Shown here: positions 32,385 to 40,990 of the stretch, piece by piece
Layout: every line of letters starts with the position of its first letter
How positions within the stretch are numbered: position 1 is the first letter of the stretch
NCBI GenBank assembly: GCA_000785145.2
Contig: JSZA02000054.1
Span: forward strand, 1-40,990
Origin: Candidatus Thiomargarita nelsonii
Lineage (GTDB): Bacteria; Pseudomonadota; Gammaproteobacteria; Beggiatoales; Beggiatoaceae
Direction of reading: 5' to 3'
DNA: 40,990 nucleotides
Notes under the pieces: generated by a model
Told to the model about the DNA's origin: nothing
What the model saw: only the letters and a program-made list of their open reading frames with translations
Databases searched by the model: none
Made by a program: the position numbers and the translations under genes

Positions 32385-35300
32385 CTACGGAGTCTCCAAA
32401 AAACCGCTTTTCCAAAAGTATGAAAAGTAAATATCAAGTAATTTGCTATTGACAGGGGGACAAACAATATCACTACCTGCTAGTCCTTCAATCGTCTTTT
32501 GGCAATCAAATTTGGGGTACTGTTTTTCAAAAATATCTTGATTAAACAAAGACAAAATAGGGTACCAAGCATTTTCCTTATGACGATTCAGTTCTGTTCG
32601 CCATTGGGGGTATGAAATCTGCTCAAGTGGATAGCCCAAAGAACGGATCCAGTTGAACAAATCGCTCCAGCGGAAATAGCTGGGATTAGCGAAATGAAAA
32701 ATTTTTCCCAATGATTCTGTTTGTCGCGAGAGATGGATAATGGCACGGCTCACATAATCCACCGGCACCATGTTGTCTTCTTGATCGTCTACAGGCGGCA
32801 ACATTCCAAGTTGAATACAACCTTTGATCCCTCTGGTGAATAAATCATTTATATTAGAGACACCGGTTTGGCTATGCCCACTTATATTGGTGGCTCTATA
32901 GATACACACTGGAAGTCCTCTATCACGAGCCTGCATCACTAATTTTTCCGCCACCCATTTACTTTGAGAATAACCGTCATCAATATTTTGAATGTTGTTG
33001 CCAATCTCCGATTCTCGAGCAACCCTGACTTCAGAGTCGGAAAAAACGGAAAGGCTTGAGATTAAATGCACCGGCTTTGCTTTGATTTGACTTGCCAATT
33101 TAAGTATTTCCTGAGTACCGAGAACATTGGTGGCCTTCAGTTTCGAGTAGGGATAAACAAAATTCACCATTGCACCATTGTGGTAAATCACATCAATCTG
33201 ACCAGCAAGATCGTGAAAAACGGATTCTGATAATCCTAACAATGGTTGAGACAAGTCTCCAACGAGCGGGATGATTCTGGAATAAAAGGTATCATTCCAG
33301 AAAAAATAGGACTCAAGCTTGGTTTGAAGTCGATTTTTGCCTTCCTCCGCATTAGATGAACGAACCAAGCAATAAATATTCGCTGTCGTTTGCTCCAGAA
33401 GTTCATAAAGTAAATAAGCACCTAAGAAACCGGTTGCCCCCGTTAAGAAGATTGAATGTGGCTCAGTCAAATACCCATCAACCGGTGTTGCTGGCGGTTG
33501 AATAGTCGGCTCCAAAACCGCTTCTGCATTGAAATCGATGAGGGAGTTCGTGGCAACGACAACATCCGTTTCTGCTTGACGAATCCTGTTGATAGCTTTG
33601 GCAATTCCAGCAATGGTGGGTGATTCAAATAGACTGTCTAATGGCAGTTCAATCGAAAAGGTCTCCTGTATCCGTGATATCAATTGGGTAACGAGTAGGG
33701 AGTGACCACCGAGTTCAAAGAAGTCATCATGGATGCCTATTGTTTTGCAAAGGCCCAACATATCCGCCCAAATCTCTACCAAAAGTGCTTCCTCTGGTGT
33801 GCGAGATGCCCCAAAGGTGTCTTCTGATGGTATCTGATATTTGATGAGTGAATTATTCTGAACAAGCGCACGGCAGTCTATCTTACCGTTAGGTGTCAGA
33901 GGCAAGGTATCTATTAACACTATAGCATGGGGCAGCATATAGTCAGGCAATTTATTTTTCAGGTAAGTACGCAAGTTCTTGGTCACTTGGTGTTGCAAAA
34001 TTCTCCGCAAGCTTTGCCGCGATAATGCTATACTTTGCTCAAGAACTTCCTGCTCAGTCTGTGTCAGTTGGAAATAAATACCTGCCTCTGGCCAGTCCAC
34101 CCATTCCACCGTTCCATTTAGCCAACGTTCTTCTTTTTCAGATAGCAGTGGCAGACACAGACGAATATGCTTATCTTTAGTAAGATTCGCGGGTATTTCC
34201 ACCAAACAAATACCGCTATTAGAAATATCTTCTGTGCGAACTGTGACGGTTTTCCCATCCACTTCTGCCTTGCAGATGCTCTGATAAAGTATCCGTTCTG
34301 GCATAAAATTGGACACAATATAAGCAATGAGTTGCGAATTGCCAGCTTCTTGGGGTATGACGACCGATTCTTGCACATCAGGATGTTCTTTCAACCTCGC
34401 TTCGATTTCGCCCAATTCAACCCGAAAACCACGAATCTTGACCTGATGATCAATCCTACCTATAAATTCAATATTGCCGTCTGGAAAGTAGCGAGCTAAG
34501 TCGCCGGTTTTGTAAAGACGGGTCTCCTGATCGAAGGGGTTAGGGATGAATTTTTCGGCTGTTAATTCGGGGCGATTGAGGTAGCCTCTTGCTAAACCCG
34601 CACCGCCAATGTGTAATTCCCCCTGTACACCGATGGGGACTGGCATCTGATGGTGGTCTAAAATGTAAATTTGGGTGTTAGCTATGGGGCGACCAATGGG
34701 TACAGCGATTTTTTCGCCCGGCTCATAAAGGGTCGTGGTAATAGTGGTTTCCGTGACACCATAAGCATTGAGCCACTTTACCTGATGATCCGTCATTTTT
34801 TGCCAGGTGCTGAGTCGCTCTAACATGACAGCTTCATCGCCCACCACCACTAAGCGCAAACTCTCTGGTAAGTGTGTTCGTGCTTGACTGAGTTCTAAAA
34901 CCCACTCGTGCCAGTATGGCGTAGGCAAATTTAACACCGTCAGTTTTTCTGTCTCAATGAATTGCCGAAACTCGGCAAAGGAGGCGGACAGCTCGGAGGA
35001 ACGCAGTACCAGCTCGGCACCGCACAACAGGGTAGGGAAAATTTCTTCCGCTGCTACATCAAAATTGATAGTAACAAATTGTAAAATCCTATCGTTGGCG
35101 GTCAGTTGGTATTGTCCAATAATGGCCAAATTGTGGTTGAGTAAACTATGATGTTCAATCATCACGCCTTTGGGCTTCCCTGTCGATCCTGAGGTATAGA
35201 TCACATAAACTAAGTTTTCGGGCTTAACACCACTCTCAGGATTTTCAGAACTCAACTGAGAAATGACCGCCCAATCGGTATCCAAACAGACTATAGATGC

Positions 35301-37391
35301 TTGAGAAGGGGGCAATTTATCTTTGAGATTTGATTGAGTCAACAACACTGGCACTTGGGCATCTTCCAACATCAGTGCCAAACGCGCAGTCGGATAATCC
35401 TGAGCGAGTGGTAAGTATGCGCCTCCCGCTTTTAGAATCCCTAGCAATCCTATCACCATCTCAAAGGAACGCTCAACACAAATACCCACCAACACTTCCG
35501 GTTTGACCCCCAAGGTTTGCAGATGATGTGCCAGTTGATTGGCGCGAGTATTTAATTCTTGATAGGTCAATTGTTGACCTTCAAAACCCACCGCTACATG
35601 AAGTGGTGTCTTTTCTACCTGCGCCTCAAATAAGTTTATAATCGTCTTATCGCGGGGATAATCTGCCGCCGTATCGTTCCAAGTGATGAATTGCTGCCGC
35701 TCTGTTTCGGTGAGCAAAGGTAATTTGTGAATGGATTGCTGCGGATTTTCTACAATGCCCTCAAGCAAGGTTTGGAAATGTCCGAACAGGCGTTCTATTG
35801 TGGCACGCTCAAACAAATCAGGGTTATATTCTAATGTGGCTTTCAAACCCTGAGCCGTTTCCTCTATTGCCAATGAGAGATTATACAACACGGTTTTTGG
35901 AGCCTCTGGAACACTAAACTCGCTTTTTAGCCCCGGCAACTCCAAATGCTCCACTGGCATATTTTGTAGTTCCAACACGACTTGAAGCAGTGGCGACTGG
36001 TTTCTTGTATTTCTCTCGGGCTGAAGCTCTTCAACCAATTGCTGAAAAGGAATATCTTGATGGGCATACGCCTCTAAAGTCACTCGTCGCGCTTGTTGGA
36101 GAACTTCCTCAAAACGTGGATTGCCCTCAAGATTAAGGCGTAATACTAGCGCGTTCACAAAAAAGCCAACAAGAGAGTCGGTTTGACTATGCGTGCGATT
36201 GGGGTGAGGAGAGCCAATGACAATATCGGTTTGCCCAGTGTACCGGTATAATAAGCTGGCAAAGGCTGATAGCAGCGTCATAAACAGGGTAGTCCCCGTT
36301 TGCTGGCTCAGTTTTTTTAATCGCGCCGTTAAGGCAGGGGACAGTGACCGATATAATATCGATGCCCATACACTTGGAACAGGAGGAGGCGGATGATCGG
36401 CAGGCAGTTGAAGCCCGGTACGAAGCCCGGACAGTTGTTGTTTCCAATAATTGACTTGTTTGTCAAGGACTTCCCCAGTCAGCCGTTGCCAGTACACAAA
36501 ATCAACATATTCAATGGGCAAAGGCAACAAGGGGGAGGACTTTCCTTGGGTCAATGCTTTGTAAAGTATTGATAATTCATTATAAAATACCCAGTTTGAC
36601 CATTCATCGAAGATGATATGGTGTATGTTGAACAATAAAATGTGTGATTCAACTCCTAACTGTAACAGCGTTGAACGGAATAAGGGACCCTTGAATAAAT
36701 TAAAAGGGCGCTGGGCATCTTCCTTGATTAACCGTTGTACTTCAAGCTCTTGTTCTTCTGGCGGTAAGTCCTGTAGATTGGTAACTGATAACTGATAATT
36801 GATAGCTGAAATCTGAGCCACCAGGACACCATTGACCGTCGGGAAACAAGTCCGCAAGCACTCGTGACGCTGCACCAGTGCAGCAAGACTCCGTTCAAAC
36901 GCCTCACTGTGTAACCGCCCTTCAAGGCGTAGTACCCCCGGCATGTTGTAAGAAGTTATATTGGGGTCTTCCAATTGGAACCATATCCGTTCTTGAGCGG
37001 GATGTAAGGGCAGTGGTTTGTCTCGACTCACGGGCCTGATTGGCGGTAAGGTGTTGCCACGGCGAGCCTGATACAGGTGTTTGCTCAAACCCGCTATTGT
37101 TGGTGATTCAAACAAGCAGCGCAGTGGTAGGTCTAGCGAAAAGATATCACGTATCCGTGACATGACTTGGGTAGCCAGTGGAGAACTACCACCCAATTCA
37201 AAGAAATTATCGTCAATACCAACTCGTTCTAATTCCAAAACGGAAACCCAAATTCCTGCCAATAGCTCCTCCTCTGGAGTCCGAGGTGCCACAAATGTCG
37301 GATTGATATTTTTAAATAAGGTCATCACCAATTTTTCTCTCCGTTTTTTGGTCGTCCTGCAATATCTATTTTTCTGAAAGTCTACAAACAT
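32385..37391 (-). CDS. One-module NRPS: PCP-C-A(PilZ-like insertion)-PCP-reductase
   Basis: 1668 residues (ATG 37391; ATG 37325 with GGAG upstream is an equally good start). PCP1 at ~35-108 has Ser70 in ELGGSSPL. The condensation domain at ~120-555 has HHIIFDE at 257-263 (HHxxxD kept, the usual next Gly is Glu). The adenylation domain at ~585-1175 has YTSGSTGKPKG (732-742), NAYGVTETT, YKTGDLARY, GRIDHQVKIRGFRVELGEIE and NGKID. An extra ~95 residues at ~1030-1125 look like PilZ (VRTEDISNSGICLVEIP, TVEWVDWPEAGIYF). PCP2 (~1195-1270) has ELGGHSLL. A thioester reductase (~1310-1668) has TGATGFLG and YSQSK, so the product leaves as aldehyde or alcohol. The substrate-binding residues I read by hand are D-V-E-N-V-V-A-I-T, which I cannot assign. 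A leading PCP implies a partner enzyme loading it. Confidence 0.95.
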   Translation of the reverse strand: MFVDFQKNRYCRTTKKRREKLVMTLFKNINPTFVAPRTPEEELLAGIWVSVLELERVGIDDNFFELGGSSPLATQVMSRIRDIFSLDLPLRCLFESPTIAGLSKHLYQARRGNTLPPIRPVSRDKPLPLHPAQERIWFQLEDPNITSYNMPGVLRLEGRLHSEAFERSLAALVQRHECLRTCFPTVNGVLVAQISAINYQLSVTNLQDLPPEEQELEVQRLIKEDAQRPFNLFKGPLFRSTLLQLGVESHILLFNIHHIIFDEWSNWVFYNELSILYKALTQGKSSPLLPLPIEYVDFVYWQRLTGEVLDKQVNYWKQQLSGLRTGLQLPADHPPPPVPSVWASILYRSLSPALTARLKKLSQQTGTTLFMTLLSAFASLLYRYTGQTDIVIGSPHPNRTHSQTDSLVGFFVNALVLRLNLEGNPRFEEVLQQARRVTLEAYAHQDIPFQQLVEELQPERNTRNQSPLLQVVLELQNMPVEHLELPGLKSEFSVPEAPKTVLYNLSLAIEETAQGLKATLEYNPDLFERATIERLFGHFQTLLEGIVENPQQSIHKLPLLTETERQQFITWNDTAADYPRDKTIINLFEAQVEKTPLHVAVGFEGQQLTYQELNTRANQLAHHLQTLGVKPEVLVGICVERSFEMVIGLLGILKAGGAYLPLAQDYPTARLALMLEDAQVPVLLTQSNLKDKLPPSQASIVCLDTDWAVISQLSSENPESGVKPENLVYVIYTSGSTGKPKGVMIEHHSLLNHNLAIIGQYQLTANDRILQFVTINFDVAAEEIFPTLLCGAELVLRSSELSASFAEFRQFIETEKLTVLNLPTPYWHEWVLELSQARTHLPESLRLVVVGDEAVMLERLSTWQKMTDHQVKWLNAYGVTETTITTTLYEPGEKIAVPIGRPIANTQIYILDHHQMPVPIGVQGELHIGGAGLARGYLNRPELTAEKFIPNPFDQETRLYKTGDLARYFPDGNIEFIGRIDHQVKIRGFRVELGEIEARLKEHPDVQESVVIPQEAGNSQLIAYIVSNFMPERILYQSICKAEVDGKTVTVRTEDISNSGICLVEIPANLTKDKHIRLCLPLLSEKEERWLNGTVEWVDWPEAGIYFQLTQTEQEVLEQSIALSRQSLRRILQHQVTKNLRTYLKNKLPDYMLPHAIVLIDTLPLTPNGKIDCRALVQNNSLIKYQIPSEDTFGASRTPEEALLVEIWADMLGLCKTIGIHDDFFELGGHSLLVTQLISRIQETFSIELPLDSLFESPTIAGIAKAINRIRQAETDVVVATNSLIDFNAEAVLEPTIQPPATPVDGYLTEPHSIFLTGATGFLGAYLLYELLEQTTANIYCLVRSSNAEEGKNRLQTKLESYFFWNDTFYSRIIPLVGDLSQPLLGLSESVFHDLAGQIDVIYHNGAMVNFVYPYSKLKATNVLGTQEILKLASQIKAKPVHLISSLSVFSDSEVRVARESEIGNNIQNIDDGYSQSKWVAEKLVMQARDRGLPVCIYRATNISGHSQTGVSNINDLFTRGIKGCIQLGMLPPVDDQEDNMVPVDYVSRAIIHLSRQTESLGKIFHFANPSYFRWSDLFNWIRSLGYPLEQISYPQWRTELNRHKENAWYPILSLFNQDIFEKQYPKFDCQKTIEGLAGSDIVCPPVNSKLLDIYFSYFWKSGFLETP
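36782..36809. repeat. TAACTGA heptamer array inside the NRPS coding sequence
   Basis: Four tandem heptamers read on the plus strand: TAACTGA, TAACTGA, TAATTGA, TAGCTGA. On the coding strand they encode SAINYQLSV within the condensation domain (residues ~195-203), in frame and without disrupting neighbouring motifs. Confidence 0.8.
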
Positions 37392-37409
37392 ACCTTTAAA
37401 ACACGAAAA

Positions 37410-39014
37410 TTACTCCTCCTTGAACAAGGCCACCAACTCATTCATCAGGGCTTCATGACTTGGTTTCTCATCATTATCCTTTAGGCTTGCAACCAGCATT
37501 TTCGACGCAATAGCAAAAAACATATCCACTTTTTTTCTGGAAAACCCTTGGCCTAGAAGATAGAACCAAAAATATTCAGCCGTCAGGGGTGGCATGATGA
37601 CTGAACGGGAAATCGAATGATACCCTCTTTCCACCAAATCAATGGCTTTTTTCCAATCCATTGTGTTGTGTTGCCACGAATACCCCCCTCCTTTTAAACC
37701 AAAAGTACCGCTCTGTTGCATGATAGGAGCCCGTGAATCACAAAAATAAGGTTCTAAAACATAATAATCAGGGGCAGTCTCTTCAATGAACTTCTTTGTC
37801 GTTTCAAAAGTTTCATCTGTTTCCCCCGGAAAGCCAACAATAAAAGAAGCAAAGGAAACAATATTTTTCTCTCTGAATTTTGCAATGCCCTTCCGGTATT
37901 TTTCCGGTGTCGCCCCTTTATTCATGAAGCGCAAAATATCAGGGTGGCCAGATTCTATGCCGAGTAAAACCCCCTCACAACCTGCCTCTGCCAGCAGATC
38001 AAAATCTTCATCAGTGGCATTGCCACACCTAAACTGACATATCCAACGAAAACCATAGTTTTTCCGAATCATCATTCGACATAATTCCTGAAATCGCTTT
38101 CGTGGTACGTTGAATGTGTCATCTATAAAACTCAACTGTGTAACTCCAATTGAACTCAGATAATCCAACTGCTTTTCAAGCACAGTGAGAGACATAACTT
38201 CATGAACTCCCGCTAGCACAGGAAAATTGCAAAATGAACACTTAAATGGACAACTGCGTGCCGCACGAAGCGGTGCTATAGGGAGAATGTCTTCAGAGGG
38301 AAACAAACTGTAATCAATTGCGCCATCGTCAAGAACATTCGCCTCAGGTTCGACAGCCGTTCTATGAAAAATCTTGTTGTCCTGTGTGAAAATCAAATTT
38401 TTGACTTTTTCCCATTTTGGCTTAAGAGATCGTAATTCAACACAAATCTGGCTCAAGGCGTATTCTCCTTGCGCTTCTACAACGTAAATATCGGCCCCCA
38501 TCTGCTTCAAGATAAAATCCACAGATTTTTCTGGATTATTTTTACAAGTCTGAGAAATGAATGGTCCACCCACTACAATCTTCGAGTCTGGACTCTCGCG
38601 GCGCACAAAATCTACCAGATACTTCACGGGGGCTACGTCATAGTAAAAAGTTGTTGTAATTGCAACTAGATTTGGCTTGGTGGCAAGAACCTCTTTGAAG
38701 CGTCTTTCATCATAGGGCAAAAAATTGATGATTTCAGTTTCAATATGCCGTTGCTTTAAATAGCTGGCAAGGTAAAGAGCAGCAAGGTTTGGCAATCTGG
38801 ACTCATGAAAGTCACTTGGTTTTCCAGTCGCCTTTTCAACCACTTGATTAAACAAGTCAGGATAATCTATCCTTTTGCCATTCATGTTGATCGAAGACAA
38901 ATGCAAATAGCGAAAGGCGCCGGAATAATTTTGCATGGTTCGCGCTTGATCAAGCAACTTTTGTAATGGAGTTGTAAGATAACCTACAATAACACAATCA
39001 ATATCTTTCTTCAT
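37410..39014 (-). CDS. Cobalamin-binding radical SAM protein of the PhpK-like family
   Basis: 534 residues from ATG 39014 with GGAGGAAG upstream. The N-terminal ~230 residues are a B12-binding-type Rossmann region (DCVIVGYLTTP, NLVAITTTFYYDVAPV, KIVVGGPFIS, GADIYVVEAQGEYALSQI). The radical SAM core has the cluster motif C255-x3-C259-x2-C262 in SCPFKCSFCNFP, then FIDDTFNVPRKRFQELCRMM and GVLLGIESGHPDIL. The pattern, including the SWQHNTMDW segment, resembles PhpK-type radical SAM enzymes, named after the P-methyltransferase of phosphinothricin synthesis. No phosphonate genes are seen, so methylation at carbon or another radical reaction is as likely. The NRPS gene follows on the same strand after 18 bp, so the two probably act on one product. 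Confidence 0.85.
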   Translation of the reverse strand: MKKDIDCVIVGYLTTPLQKLLDQARTMQNYSGAFRYLHLSSINMNGKRIDYPDLFNQVVEKATGKPSDFHESRLPNLAALYLASYLKQRHIETEIINFLPYDERRFKEVLATKPNLVAITTTFYYDVAPVKYLVDFVRRESPDSKIVVGGPFISQTCKNNPEKSVDFILKQMGADIYVVEAQGEYALSQICVELRSLKPKWEKVKNLIFTQDNKIFHRTAVEPEANVLDDGAIDYSLFPSEDILPIAPLRAARSCPFKCSFCNFPVLAGVHEVMSLTVLEKQLDYLSSIGVTQLSFIDDTFNVPRKRFQELCRMMIRKNYGFRWICQFRCGNATDEDFDLLAEAGCEGVLLGIESGHPDILRFMNKGATPEKYRKGIAKFREKNIVSFASFIVGFPGETDETFETTKKFIEETAPDYYVLEPYFCDSRAPIMQQSGTFGLKGGGYSWQHNTMDWKKAIDLVERGYHSISRSVIMPPLTAEYFWFYLLGQGFSRKKVDMFFAIASKMLVASLKDNDEKPSHEALMNELVALFKEE

Positions 39015-39513
39015 TTATGGTACTTCCTCCAGACTTTCAAACTGGCACAATCGCCAAAAATTAAGTCAAATAACGCTTTGATGAAAACCCAACTCAAAGA
39101 AGTTGTCGTCCATAGCTATAGATATTTGCAAATGAAAAGGTACTTTTGAATATTTTGTATGTTATAATGAAAAACACTTGGTAGTCATGCACCTGCAATA
39201 TATCGTGTGATTTTTATCACTATTTTGTGCAGGACGGTTTTTATTTTCTAAAATTGCGTTTTGTCTGTTTCGTTTGTATAAGAGTCAACTAATATACAGA
39301 TTGATTTTGTTTCGCCCTCTGCACTTTTAGTTAGGTAAGCCTTCATACTCGGCAAATAATTTTTATTATAACATACGAATTGAAAGATTTTAACATTTTA
39401 AACTTTCAAAGAAATCCTATTTCTTTAAGAAATAGGATTTCTGTAAATGTTAAAAGATTTCTGTTGATCTACTTAAATGACAAAAGCGCAAGTTATGGCC
39501 GTGCTAAGTATAA
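39015..39513. other. Divergent spacer with an AATCCTATTT element remnant
   Basis: AT-rich, and probably contains the promoter of the radical SAM/NRPS genes (minus strand). TATAAT at about 39162 is a candidate plus-strand -10 box without a good -35. At about 39395-39475 lies a partial copy of the GTAGTTCAACA-type element: AAAGAAATCCTATTTCTTTA with its complement, right end TGTTGATCTAC. Confidence 0.5.
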
Positions 39514-39649
39514 TAGACTTGTCTCTAAATAACTTAAAGGGGCATAAGTAGGGTGGATTAAGCGATAGCGTATCCACCGATATTTACCTAAGAATCAGGT
39601 GGATACGCTATCGCTTAATCCACCCTACAATTAAAAAGGGACAAGTCTA
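39514..39649. mobile_element. 136-bp palindromic element with TAGACTTGTC ends
   Basis: TAGACTTGTC (39514-39523) and GACAAGTCTA (39640-39649) are perfect inverted ends around a full GTAGGGTGGATTAAGCGATA...TATCGCTTAATCCACCCTAC hairpin. The ends differ from the CAATGCC family although the inner hairpin is the same. A target duplication is not clear. Confidence 0.7.
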
Positions 39650-39724
39650 ATATAAATTATAGCTTAAAAAAGGTTAAAGGGTATCTTGATGAAGCATATT
39701 TCATGCCAAAAAAAGGATTAATCT

Positions 39725-40336
39725 ATGTTAAAAAGACTAGAACAAAAATCAGTCATCATTACCGGGGCAAGTAAGGGTATTGGAAAAGGCATAGCGAAAG
39801 TCTTTGCCGCTGAAGGGGCAAAAGTGCTTGTGGTCAGTCGTCATAAAGAGCCTGCTGTTCAGACAGTCAACGAGATTCAACAGGCTGGGGGAGAAGCTTC
39901 ATTTTTCCAAGCTGATGTCAGTCATTGGCATGAGGTCGAATCGATGGTGAAAGCGGCAATAGAACGCTATGGAAAAATTGACATTTTGTGTAACAATGCC
40001 GGGATCTATCCATCAGTCTCCATTGAAGACATGTCTGAAGAAGACTGGGATTATGTGAATTCTGTTAATTTGAAAAGCACTTTCTTTGCTGTTAAAGCCT
40101 GTTTGCCACAAATGAAAAAACAGAATTGGGGTCGGATTGTTTTGACCTCTTCCATCACTGGGCCATTGACTGGCTGTCCAGGTTGGTCACATTATGCTGC
40201 GACTAAAGCGGGTATGCTTGGTTTTATGCGTACAGCGGCACTAGAATTTGTCAAACACAACATAACGATCAATGCTGTTCTGCCGGGGAATATTAGGACA
40301 GAAAGCGATGATGAACAAGATGAAGAATATAAACAA
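39725..40336 (+). CDS. SDR-family oxidoreductase, 5' part, interrupted by an intron
   Basis: About 204 residues from ATG 39725 (AAGGA upstream). A classical SDR with TGASKGIGKG (NAD(P) binding), NNAGIYPSV and the catalytic set Ser in LTSSITGP plus YAATK, then NITINAVLPGNIRTES. It stops matching after DEEYKQ. The usual last ~45 residues of a ~250-residue FabG-like SDR are missing. The nominal frame runs on for six unrelated residues (VRLVLA) to a TAA at 40355-40357. The break falls exactly where a group II intron-like sequence starts (GTGCGAC at 40337). If the intron splices, a full reductase is made. It may serve the nearby NRPS pathway, but it is on the opposite strand. Confidence 0.8.
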
Positions 40337-40990
40337 GTGCGACTCGTTTTGGCCTAATTCTTGCATTCGGATGGACGGGAAGGTAAGTTAAATAAAGCCT
40401 ACTTACACGATTTTTATATGTGTATAAAACTTCTTGTATGGTGTGAATGGATTCGCCTCCCCAGGCAGATTGGGAGAAAGTAATGGCCGGTGGTTAGATG
40501 TTTTAACTGTCAGTGCAAGGTCATCGAAGCTCATGGGAGCAAACGTTACGGATAGTCTGGGAAGTTGTGGAAATCTCTTCCATATTACAAAAGATGAGGT
40601 GAGTAGTTATAGCATCTTATCCTGTTGAAGGGTTCCAGAAACATACCCAGAGTGATAATTGAGTAAGGTCGGTCAATTCTGGTCGAAAGACAAAAAAATG
40701 TGTAGGGCGTGAAATGTTTGTTTTTTTCACCTCATCTGTCCATAGGCACATCCGACTATAGACATTATCTAAGTCCGCAGGTAGTAAACATATAAGAGAA
40801 ACGAGGAAAAAACGATGTCAGTATGTCTCTTGCCGGATTGCAAGAGGAGAGGGCGGAAGCCGTCTTAGCGACAGCATCGGGTAGGATAGAGTGGGAAGCC
40901 AACGCCAGTTGAAACCGTCCTTGTGGGATACTGGATATGCTGATTCACTCTCGGTTTTGTGTTAATATTGAATTCTTATTAAGCAATGGG
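40337..40990 (+). mobile_element. 5' part of a probable group II intron
   Basis: Begins GTGCGAC, the consensus 5' boundary, directly after the SDR codons ending in AATATAAACAA. A hairpin GTGAAA-loop-TTTCAC (about 40709-40730) carries TTGTTT (40718-40723), complementary to the last exon bases AAACAA (40331-40336), as expected for EBS1-IBS1. ATATT at 40582-40586 lies in another potential loop and complements AATAT (40326-40330) just upstream, as expected for EBS2-IBS2. The sequence between is non-coding and structured (AGCTCATGGGAGCAAACGTT, GTCGAAAGAC). The catalytic domain V and any reverse transcriptase lie beyond the window. Confidence 0.65.

Noticed and set aside
37410..39014. Phosphinothricin or phosphonate biosynthesis
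   Set aside because: Only a PhpK-like radical SAM gene is present. No phosphoenolpyruvate mutase or other phosphonate gene is seen, and the family has wider roles.

Overview
The window looks like a chromosome segment of a giant or filamentous sulfur-oxidising gammaproteobacterium (Beggiatoaceae: Beggiatoa, Thiomargarita, Thioploca relatives). This is an inference. It rests on TAACTGA heptamers next to a start codon (a habit described for marine Beggiatoaceae), CHAT, caspase and WD40 proteins, slr1658/slr1659-type regulators shared with cyanobacteria, an apparent group II intron, and very dense short palindromic repeats. No rRNA, tRNA or CRISPR array was seen.

Layout. (1) 1-2900: remnants of a P-loop plus Hsp70-like gene, frameshifted several times and split by a miniature transposable element. 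(2) 3061-7466 (minus): a tight three-gene set of sigma-like HTH protein, unknown protein and CHAT protease with TPRs. (3) 7765-9561: a small exported protein and a decayed NACHT-like gene. (4) 10126-11889: an intact class A penicillin-binding protein. (5) 12210-16282: a broken AAA ATPase gene and a broken zinc-ribbon/P-loop/TPR gene, both carrying repeat insertions. (6) 16481-21259: an AAA_21 plus TOPRIM-like pair, an AlbA_2/Schlafen-like protein and a coiled-coil PD-(D/E)XK protein. (7) 21403-23093: a truncated STAS-like gene copy and a dead IS4-family element. (8) 23697-25948: decayed DUF4384, WD40-caspase and TPR-OmpA genes. (9) 26063-30825 (minus): a partner-switching module of hybrid kinase/SpoIIE phosphatase, slr1658-like ATPase and slr1659-like STAS protein, the last fused to an IS5-type transposase DNA-binding domain. 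(10) 31248-32193: a tandem duplication in which one copy carries a transposon and the other keeps the empty site. (11) 32385-39014 (minus): a one-module NRPS with reductase release and what looks like a PilZ domain inside its adenylation domain, preceded by a PhpK-like radical SAM gene. (12) 39725-40990: an SDR gene interrupted by what looks like the 5' part of a group II intron.

The strongest theme is a miniature transposon family with terminal repeat CAATGCCATTAAGTTAAG. At least seven insertions here are flanked by perfect 11-bp target duplications and two more by 10-bp ones. It splits genes, nests in itself, is translated in frame inside one gene and supplies a stop codon to another. Several other terminal-repeat families carry the same GTAGGGTGG-type inner hairpins. 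Many frameshifts fall in homopolymers, so part of the gene decay could be sequencing error. The insertions with target duplications cannot be explained that way.

The most novel candidates are the PilZ-in-NRPS insertion, the transposase-domain/STAS fusion, the CHAT/unknown/sigma-like triad, and the 11-bp-duplication miniature elements with their matched empty site.
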